Part shown: positions 1-5,018 of the stretch, piece after piece
Position numbering within the stretch: the first letter of the stretch is position 1
Layout: each line of letters opens with the position of its first letter
DNA from: Wenzhouxiangellaceae bacterium
GTDB taxonomy: Bacteria > Pseudomonadota > Gammaproteobacteria > Xanthomonadales > Wenzhouxiangellaceae
Direction of reading: 5' to 3'
DNA: 6,141 nucleotides
Assembly (NCBI GenBank): GCA_023258355.1
Contig: JALQZL010000089.1
Location: 1 to 6,141 of the forward strand
Notes under the pieces: generated by a model
Database searches by the model: none
Told to the model about the DNA's origin: nothing
The model's input: only the letters and a program-made list of their open reading frames with translations
Program-made: the position numbers and the translations under genes

Positions 1-315
1 AGCCTTTCCGAGCTTCGAAGTCTTTCAACAGCCTATGAAGAAGAAGCCCTTCGAGGATCAAACAATTGGTCTTTGGCCGCACTCGGGTTGGATACAGAGG
101 GCTTATCTGGTACGACAAGTCGGTGCGCGCTTGTCTTGACACCACCAGATACAACCACTGGATCAGGTGAGTTGGCCTGTACTCTAATTGGCAGCCCTCA
201 AATCAATGGTTTTCTTCTTAAGTTGCAACGCCCCAGTGCACAGAGTCGGTGGGCTTGTCTCACCAACCTCCCTGAGCTATTTAGGCCAACAGGTTGTCAA
301 TCAGAGGCGGGCTGA
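1..315 (+). CDS. pilA: Type IV pilin, C-terminal part (5' end outside window)
   Basis: Frame 1 is open from the first base to TGA at 313-315, giving 104 residues of the C-terminal globular domain of a type IV pilin. The key sign is the ending W84-A-C86 ... R95-P-T-G-C99. It is a Trp-x-Cys followed by a 12-residue loop closed by a second Cys, the same layout and loop length as the disulfide loop (D-region) of Pseudomonas PilA, here preceded by a beta-strand-like LLKLQR. A second Cys pair, C42 and C60, could form another disulfide. The cleavage site and hydrophobic helix that would prove pilin identity lie upstream and are not visible. In the family, the mature subunit is extracted from the inner membrane and polymerised into the fibre. 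The pilC, pilD and pilB genes follow at once, with no terminator-like hairpin between, which supports a pilus role. A minor pilin is the main alternative. TTG at 73 is an internal Leu codon, not the start. Confidence 0.85.
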   Translation, partial: SLSELRSLSTAYEEEALRGSNNWSLAALGLDTEGLSGTTSRCALVLTPPDTTTGSGELACTLIGSPQINGFLLKLQRPSAQSRWACLTNLPELFRPTGCQSEAG

Positions 316-349
316 CATCAAGCACAAACCCCTAAGTGGCGGGCAGGCA

Positions 350-1366
350 ATGTTCATTTTTGATCAGCTGGCTCACCTGCTAGAAGCCAAGGTGCCGCTC
401 GTCGATGCGCTTGAATGGCTAAGCTCATCCACGCATCACCCAAACTCTATTGCCTTGATCAACCACCTCAGTCATGACATCAGACAAGGACACTCATTAG
501 GCCATGCACTCAAGGCGCATGCCCAATGGGTGGGTCATGATCTGGGGCCATTAATCGAAGGTGCAGAGCGCACTGGGACAACAGACATCGCACTGCGCTC
601 ATGGGTGGCGTTGACAAAAAAAACGCTAAACCAGAGAAGAAGAATCGCTCAGGCCATGACCTATCCGGCGACAATTATTGGGGTGGCACTCTTCGCTTTC
701 ATTGGCATGTTGGTCTGGGTCATTCCACAGTTTCAGGCGCTCTTTGCCAACTTTGATTTGGTATTGCCATGGGTGACACGGTGGATGATCGGGCTATCGA
801 ATTGGCTTCGGGAATCCGCGCGCGTCCTGATGACCAGTTGTCTGGTGCTGGGCGCATGGCTTGTTATCGATCACACCCGAAGGCATTGGATAAAGAAGAC
901 GGTGCTTCAATGCGTACTGGCCTACCCAAGCATTAGAAAAATCTCGCGACATCACCGCTGGGCGCAGATCGCGAAAAGGCTTGCCCTCTTTATGCAACGA
1001 GGCATGACGATCAATGAAGCACTTGGACTGATCGCTGATACCCTCATTGACCCACAACAAAGCCAATCACTCCATCAAATAGCCAATGACCTGACACAAG
1101 GCATACCTCTATCAAAAGCCATGGCCCAACACCCCTCAGCGGATCCCACCCTGATATTTTGGATTGGCATTGGGGAGAAAACAGGTCAGCTCGGTGATAT
1201 GCTCGATCAGGCTGGTAACTTACTACAAGACAATGTCAATGATCATATAGACAAACTGTCACAGCGACTGGAACCGTTTATGATGATAGCGGTCGGATTG
1301 TTGGTGGGGCTCATGCTGCTGGCGCTTTACTTACCGATGTTTCAGTTGAGCGCCGTTTCAATGTAA
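350..1366 (+). CDS. pilC: Type IV pilus inner-membrane platform protein PilC (GspF family, short N-terminus)
   Basis: This is a polytopic inner-membrane protein that couples the cytoplasmic assembly ATPase to pilin extraction. From ATG 350 it has 338 residues and two GspF repeats. Repeat one is about residues 4-126 (FDQLAHLLEAKVPLVDAL, AERTG at 72-76, a YP-containing membrane segment around 104-126). Repeat two is about 205-330 (AKRLALFMQRGM, GEKTGQLGDML at 275-285, last membrane helix 307-330). A further hydrophobic segment lies near 155-175. Typical PilC/GspF proteins carry roughly 50-70 cytoplasmic residues before repeat one, and these are missing with this start. The frame is open back to 140, so TTG 188, ATG 206 or GTG 236 are possible, but each would overlap the pilin gene out of frame by 80-128 nt and none has a good ribosome site. 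ATG 350 has only a weak GGCGGG at 338-343. The stop TAA overlaps the ribosome site of pilD. Family is certain; the exact start is not. Confidence 0.9.
   Translation: MFIFDQLAHLLEAKVPLVDALEWLSSSTHHPNSIALINHLSHDIRQGHSLGHALKAHAQWVGHDLGPLIEGAERTGTTDIALRSWVALTKKTLNQRRRIAQAMTYPATIIGVALFAFIGMLVWVIPQFQALFANFDLVLPWVTRWMIGLSNWLRESARVLMTSCLVLGAWLVIDHTRRHWIKKTVLQCVLAYPSIRKISRHHRWAQIAKRLALFMQRGMTINEALGLIADTLIDPQQSQSLHQIANDLTQGIPLSKAMAQHPSADPTLIFWIGIGEKTGQLGDMLDQAGNLLQDNVNDHIDKLSQRLEPFMMIAVGLLVGLMLLALYLPMFQLSAVSM
616..623 (+). repeat. A8 homopolymer in pilC
   Basis: Eight consecutive A lie in ACA AAA AAA ACG, encoding Thr89-Lys-Lys-Thr92 of PilC. This contains an in-frame A-AAA-AAA heptamer of the slippery type. 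A one-base change here would truncate the protein in the first half. No other signal supports programmed slippage. Confidence 0.5.
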
Positions 1367-1370
1367 GGAG
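1365..1370 (+). promoter_or_regulatory. Ribosome binding site fixing the GTG start of pilD
   Basis: AAGGAG lies six bases before GTG 1377 and shares its first two bases with the TAA stop of pilC (1364-1366). This near-consensus site at good spacing decides for GTG 1377 over the in-frame ATG at 1398, and suggests coupling of pilD translation to termination on pilC. Confidence 0.85.
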
Positions 1371-1376
1371 TGGGTT

Positions 1377-2243
1377 GTGTTTGACGAGTTTCTAACCATG
1401 GCACCAGTGGTACATATCAGCTTTGCCATCATCATGGGCGCTATCATTGGTAGCTTTCTGAACGTGGTCATTCAGCGCCTACCTCCCCTTCTCGCTTGGC
1501 AGTGGAAAGAAGCCTGCCATCAAACCTTAAACCCTGAACAACAAGTGAAGACTGCTGCGCCACCTGATCTGATCCGACCGCGCTCCCAATGCCCCCACTG
1601 CCAAGAACCGATTCGCTTTTATGACAACATCCCGCTGTTGTCTTGGATGATTTTAAAGGGACACTGTCGACACTGCGATCATCCGATCTCTCTTCGCTAT
1701 CCAACCGTTGAAGTGATCACCGCACTGGTCTGGGGTTTTGTTGTGTGGAAGCTCGGCATGGGTGGGCCTGCCATTAGCATCTGCTTGCTCAGCGCCTTTC
1801 TAATCCCGCTCGCAGCCATTGACCTTGAGCATCAGGTTCTCCCCGATGGACTCACCCTTGGCCTGTTATGGGTCGGGTTGTTGATCAATGGCAGCACAGG
1901 CTGGTTCGCATCGCCGGTAGAAGCCATATGGGGAGCGGCGCTAGGCTATGCCATTTTATGGTCCATCTATCAGATCTTTTTTCTCTTGACAGGCAAAGAG
2001 GGTCTTGGCTTTGGTGATTTCAAGCTACTGGCAGCGCTGGGTGCCTGGGTTGGTTGGTCATTGTTGCCATTCATTCTCTTCGTTGCTTCTATCCTGGGCA
2101 CGGTGTTCGCGCTCTTATCGATGGTCAAGAACAACACAGGCCGAGACGTGCCCATCGCATTCGGACCCTATCTCGCACTGGCTGGTTGGATAGCTATCCT
2201 CTGGGGGCAGTCATTCATGGATTGGCTCTTCTGGACTGCCTGA
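1377..2243 (+). CDS. pilD: Prepilin peptidase / N-methyltransferase PilD
   Basis: This is a bifunctional inner-membrane aspartyl protease that removes the leader peptide of type IV prepilins and pseudopilins and then methylates the new N-terminus. The 288-residue length is normal for the complete bifunctional form. Visible parts are GSFLNVVIQRLP at 25-36 (N-terminal domain motif), the zinc tetracysteine C72-P-H-C75 and C97-R-H-C100 typical of proteobacterial PilD/GspO, catalytic D149 in AAIDLEHQVLPD, and catalytic D214 in GFGD with the following KLLAALGAWVG. Near the end is PIAFGPYLALAG at 259-270. About eight hydrophobic segments fit the family topology. The GTG start is supported by AAGGAG at 1365-1370. 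It sits 10 nt after pilC and 3 nt before the ATPase gene. The same enzyme often serves both pilus and type II secretion, so it could also process pseudopilins of the system to which the gspF gene on the other strand belongs; that link is inference. Confidence 0.97.
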   Translation: MFDEFLTMAPVVHISFAIIMGAIIGSFLNVVIQRLPPLLAWQWKEACHQTLNPEQQVKTAAPPDLIRPRSQCPHCQEPIRFYDNIPLLSWMILKGHCRHCDHPISLRYPTVEVITALVWGFVVWKLGMGGPAISICLLSAFLIPLAAIDLEHQVLPDGLTLGLLWVGLLINGSTGWFASPVEAIWGAALGYAILWSIYQIFFLLTGKEGLGFGDFKLLAALGAWVGWSLLPFILFVASILGTVFALLSMVKNNTGRDVPIAFGPYLALAGWIAILWGQSFMDWLFWTA

Positions 2244-2246
2244 TTC

Positions 2247-3428
2247 GTGTTGGCTAACGATTCGGGGAAAGCCACCAAAATCGTCAATCAACTCTTGGGA
2301 GACGCCATCCGAAAACGGGCATCCGATATCCACATAGAACCTCAAGCCGACTGTCTTACAGTGCGCTTTCGCATTGATGGGCTTTTAGTAGCGCACCAAT
2401 CATTGGCATCTAACCAATCCCCTGCCATCATCAGTCGTCTTAAAATTTTGTCAGGGATGGATATAGGCCAGCAACGGCTGCCACAAGATGGCAGACTCCA
2501 AATCAAAGAAGCACAAGGGCAATCCCCTCATGAATTTCGTGTCTCGTCATGTCCTACACTGAAAGGTGAAAAACTTGTCCTTCGCCATATGGCGCCGTTA
2601 ACTTCTCTGCCTGCGCTCAATGAGCTGGGCATGAGTCAGTCTCAGCTGGCGCATCTTGAGTGTGCCATCACACACCCTTGGGGCCTGATTCTCGTCACAG
2701 GACCCACTGGCTCTGGCAAGACTGTGACACTCTATGCCTCTCTCAGAGCACTTGATAATTTGTCTTTGAACATATCGACCATTGAAGACCCCATTGAAAT
2801 GACGCTCCCTGGCGTTAACCAGGTTGGATGCAATCAGACCATTGGGCTTGGTTTTCCTGAGGCACTTCGAGCTTTCCTTCGGCAGGATCCTGATGTGCTC
2901 ATGGTAGGCGAGATTCGGGATCAGGTCACAGCCCATATGGCTGTGTCAGCAGCGCAAACAGGACACCTGGTATTTTCTACTTTACACACCAATACCGCAG
3001 CCGCTACCTTGACAAGACTTAAACATCTCAAGATTGCTCCGCATGATCTTTCAGATTGCTTGAGACTCATCGTTGCTCAGTCTCTGATGCGACGACTGCA
3101 CGCCTGCAAGATTCCAGATGAATCAGCGTATGCCCAACGGCTTGCCAAAAGACACGAAACCCCGATTGTATTCAGAGCAAAAGGATGCCCCATTTGTCGC
3201 TCTGGTTATCTGGGTCGGGTGGGTGTGTTTGAAACCGTTGCCATCACAGAAAAAATGAGAGAAGACATTGCGAGAGGCAAAGTACGCCCCATGCCACCAC
3301 AGCATAAGACCGATGCGCATATTCATAACCTTCAGCAAGCTGCGATTGCGCATGTCCTAGCTGGTAAGACCTCCTTGGCTGAGCACAATCGTGTTATCTC
3401 TCGACTACACTCACACGCCTACACATAA
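2247..3428 (+). CDS. pilB: PilB/GspE-family pilus assembly ATPase lacking the N1D domain
   Basis: This is a hexameric cytoplasmic motor that powers pilin polymerisation. It has 393 residues, against roughly 560 for usual PilB. It starts directly in the N2 domain (ASDIHIEP 25-32, RFRIDGLL 40-47). All nucleotide motifs are intact: Walker A GPTGSGKT 152-159, Asp box STIEDPIE 177-184, Walker B LRQDPDVLMVGEIRD 211-225 with E222, and His box TGHLVFSTLHTN 238-249. The zinc site, four Cys in most PilB/GspE, is imperfect: LHACK at 284-288 has one Cys (C287) and a His, while C314-P-I-C317 is normal. The N1D region, which in PilB/GspE binds the PilM/GspL-type partner, is absent, and the upstream DNA is occupied by pilD, so it is not simply mis-started. 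The start is GTG 2247 with no clear ribosome site, which fits coupling to the pilD stop 3 nt upstream. A PilT retraction role is less likely: the CxxC region and neighbours favour assembly. The last 10 nt overlap convergent ftsX. Confidence 0.93.
   Translation: MLANDSGKATKIVNQLLGDAIRKRASDIHIEPQADCLTVRFRIDGLLVAHQSLASNQSPAIISRLKILSGMDIGQQRLPQDGRLQIKEAQGQSPHEFRVSSCPTLKGEKLVLRHMAPLTSLPALNELGMSQSQLAHLECAITHPWGLILVTGPTGSGKTVTLYASLRALDNLSLNISTIEDPIEMTLPGVNQVGCNQTIGLGFPEALRAFLRQDPDVLMVGEIRDQVTAHMAVSAAQTGHLVFSTLHTNTAAATLTRLKHLKIAPHDLSDCLRLIVAQSLMRRLHACKIPDESAYAQRLAKRHETPIVFRAKGCPICRSGYLGRVGVFETVAITEKMREDIARGKVRPMPPQHKTDAHIHNLQQAAIAHVLAGKTSLAEHNRVISRLHSHAYT
3419..3428. other. Tail-to-tail overlap of pilB (+) and ftsX (-)
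   Basis: The pilB stop TAA is at 3426-3428 on the plus strand and the ftsX stop TAG is at 3421-3419 on the minus strand, so each stop lies inside the other coding region. No intergenic DNA remains for a terminator, and no hairpin with a U-run was seen just beyond either stop. Transcripts of the two operons should be complementary at their 3' ends. Confidence 0.95.
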
Positions 3429-4369
3429 GCAGGCCAGATCTCTTTGAGCTGCTGATTGACAGCCAAGGCTGAGGCCAATATGCCCACTACACCCATGGCG
3501 ATAATGAGCGTGATGCTCGCTTGCCACTGAGGCGCTGCAAGGGTCACACCGATTTGGTAAGTTTGATAAAGCATGGATAGTGGTCCGGCCAGAATAGCTT
3601 CAATCACTGCTAAAAGGCCTAGTGAGAGAACCGATGAGAGCACACCAAACCAAAGGCCCGTATATAAAAAGGGACGACGAATGAAGGCTGGTGTAGCACC
3701 TACTAAGGCCATCACCTCGATCTCTTGGTGCCTTTGCTGCGCTTCAAAGCGGACCGAATTCGCCACCACCACAAACAACGCCACCACCATAAAACCCGCC
3801 AAAATCCAAGCTAACCGGTACCCGAGGCGAATTAACTGATCCAGTCGCTCAATCCAAGCCAGATCCATTTGGACCTCGGCGACCTCTACTTGATCACCTA
3901 ATCGCAATATCAGTGCCTCTAGGTCTGCCTCGGGCGAAGGCAAAACCTCAAGCACCCATGGCAATGGATTGGTTAACCCATCAAGATTGATGCCTTCCAT
4001 CCCCAGAAACCCTAACAATTCCGATAAACCCTCCTCTGGACTAATGGGATCTACCGCTAACACATCAGCCGCCGCACCAAGCGATGAACTCAAACGATTC
4101 ACATCGGCTTCTTGGATATCTGAGACTAAGAATAGCGAGAGCGTGCGCTCTCTATCAATTGATTCAGTAATCCCTCCTAACTCCTCTGCCATCTGGTAAG
4201 CCACCAGCGGCAACGTCAAGGTCAAGGCCAACATAGTCACCGTCAACAAAGAGCCAATGGGGCGGCGCACAATTGAGCCGATAGAAGAAAAAAAAGAATA
4301 GCCATGTCGCCGCGCCCATGCACGAATGCCATCTTTCGCCGTCAGGCGCCTACCCATGATGCTGACCAA
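3419..4369 (-). CDS. ftsX: Cell-division ABC transporter permease FtsX
   Basis: FtsX is the membrane half of FtsEX, which sits in the divisome and passes ATP-driven movement to periplasmic regulators of murein hydrolases (EnvC in E. coli). With the TTG start at 4369 it has 316 residues and the family layout: a short cytoplasmic N-terminus, TM1 about 40-60, a periplasmic domain about 61-183 (NPLP at 134-137), then TM2 about 184-206, TM3 about 234-262 and TM4 about 284-304. NSVRFEAQQRHQEIEVM and LVGATPAFIRRPFLY (204-236) match the cytoplasmic loop of gammaproteobacterial FtsX. The TTG start has AAGGGGTGA (4384-4376) at good spacing, while ATG 4357, four codons later, lies too far from it and has no site of its own. 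The overlap with ftsE is 20 nt from TTG, or 8 nt from ATG. The N-terminal tail is shorter than in E. coli. The usual downstream neighbour rpoH is absent and pilB converges instead. Confidence 0.95.
   Translation of the reverse strand: MVSIMGRRLTAKDGIRAWARRHGYSFFSSIGSIVRRPIGSLLTVTMLALTLTLPLVAYQMAEELGGITESIDRERTLSLFLVSDIQEADVNRLSSSLGAAADVLAVDPISPEEGLSELLGFLGMEGINLDGLTNPLPWVLEVLPSPEADLEALILRLGDQVEVAEVQMDLAWIERLDQLIRLGYRLAWILAGFMVVALFVVVANSVRFEAQQRHQEIEVMALVGATPAFIRRPFLYTGLWFGVLSSVLSLGLLAVIEAILAGPLSMLYQTYQIGVTLAAPQWQASITLIIAMGVVGILASALAVNQQLKEIWPAYV
4288..4295 (-). repeat. T8 homopolymer near the start of ftsX
   Basis: Eight T on the coding (minus) strand span the codons for Ser25-Phe-Phe-Ser28, just before the first membrane helix of FtsX. 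A single-base indel would abolish the membrane domain. It is not part of a terminator, because no stable stem precedes it. Confidence 0.5.
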
Positions 4370-5018
4370 TCGACATCACCCCTTCTTTGAGCCTCCAAAC
4401 CGGCTTTCCCAGACCACCTATCAGATCAATGTCATGACTTGCGACCAAAACCGTCACGCCGAGGGAGTTTAGCTGCACAAAGAAACCCATAAGATAAGCA
4501 GATAATTCAGGATCCAGATTTCCTGTCGGCTCGTCTGCAATGAGCACGCTTGGCTTGTTGACAATAGCGCGAGCAATTCCCACACGTTGCTGCTCCCCAC
4601 CTGAGAGCATACTGGGATAGAGTTTTTCTTTGTCGAGCAACCCTACTTTGTCCAAGGCAGCCCGTACTCGTTTTTTTATTTCGCGGTATGGCGTCCCTGA
4701 GATCACTAGAGGCAGTGCCACGTTGTCAAAGACTTTTTGCTCTTTGAGTAAGTGGTGGTCTTGGAAGATCACACCCACCTGCCGACGCAAGTAAGGGATT
4801 TGCCTGATTGAGATTTTTGAAATATTGCGACCATTGAGAATCACCTGACCACGAGATGGGCGCTCGAGCGTTGCAATCAGTTTCAACAGCGTAGACTTAC
4901 CAGCACCTGAAGCACCCGTTAAAAACACCATCTCGCCGGCACTCAGAGAAAAACTGACATCTCGAAGTGCTGTACCTGTTCCGGGGTAGTCTTTGGCGAC
5001 ATGATCAAACGTGATCAT
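4350..5018 (-). CDS. ftsE: Cell-division ABC transporter ATPase FtsE
   Basis: FtsE is the cytoplasmic ATPase that pairs with FtsX at the septum. Its 222 residues are the usual FtsE length. Motifs in order are Walker A GASGAGKST 35-43, Q-loop Q86 in VGVIFQDHHLL, signature LSGGEQQR 138-145, Walker B VLIADEP 158-164 with catalytic E163, D-loop GNLDP, and H-loop H195 in VASHD. The Q-loop region and the small single-domain size separate FtsE from LolD and MacB, and the adjacent FtsX settles the call. ATG 5018 overlaps the gspF stop in an ATGA, and AGGTGG at 5027-5022 is the likely ribosome site, so translation is probably coupled to gspF. The start codon also lies in a perfect inverted repeat (5001-5018). 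An in-frame A-AAA-AAA run encodes I114-K115-K116. In E. coli and relatives the gene upstream is ftsY; here it is a secretion platform gene. Confidence 0.97.
   Translation of the reverse strand: MITFDHVAKDYPGTGTALRDVSFSLSAGEMVFLTGASGAGKSTLLKLIATLERPSRGQVILNGRNISKISIRQIPYLRRQVGVIFQDHHLLKEQKVFDNVALPLVISGTPYREIKKRVRAALDKVGLLDKEKLYPSMLSGGEQQRVGIARAIVNKPSVLIADEPTGNLDPELSAYLMGFFVQLNSLGVTVLVASHDIDLIGGLGKPVWRLKEGVMSIGQHHG
4376..4384 (-). promoter_or_regulatory. Probable ribosome binding site for ftsX, inside ftsE
   Basis: On the minus strand AAGGGGTGA lies six bases before the TTG at 4369 and about 18 before the ATG at 4357. It is the only purine-rich match near either start, so it favours TTG. It lies in the last codons of ftsE. 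Confidence 0.55.
5001..5018. repeat. Perfect 7-bp inverted repeat containing the ftsE start codon
   Basis: The plus strand reads ATGATCA-AACG-TGATCAT, two perfect 7-base arms around a 4-base loop. In the ftsE mRNA this forms AUGAUCA-CGUU-UGAUCAU, with the start codon at the base of the stem, and it encodes the first six residues. Each arm carries a GATC. It could restrain initiation unless ribosomes finishing gspF open it. The stem is AU-rich and short, so chance is possible. Confidence 0.6.

Noticed and set aside
611..640. TTGACA at 611-616 as a possible -35 box of an internal promoter in pilC
   Set aside because: No acceptable -10 hexamer occurs at 16-18 bases downstream (the bases there read GAGAAG/AGAAGA).
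2598..2936. A 112-codon open frame on the minus strand inside pilB
   Set aside because: It lies antisense to the Walker A to Walker B region of a clear ATPase, and its translation has no recognisable motif; it is a shadow of pilB.
4286..4330. GC-rich stretch followed by T8 on the minus strand, resembling an intrinsic terminator
   Set aside because: The GC-rich part offers only a short CATG/CATG pairing with no stable stem, and the site is inside the ftsX coding region before its first membrane helix.
4705..4730. Minus-strand TTGACA inside ftsE as a possible internal promoter for ftsX
   Set aside because: The bases at -10 spacing (TGATCT) match TATAAT poorly, and no upstream element was seen.
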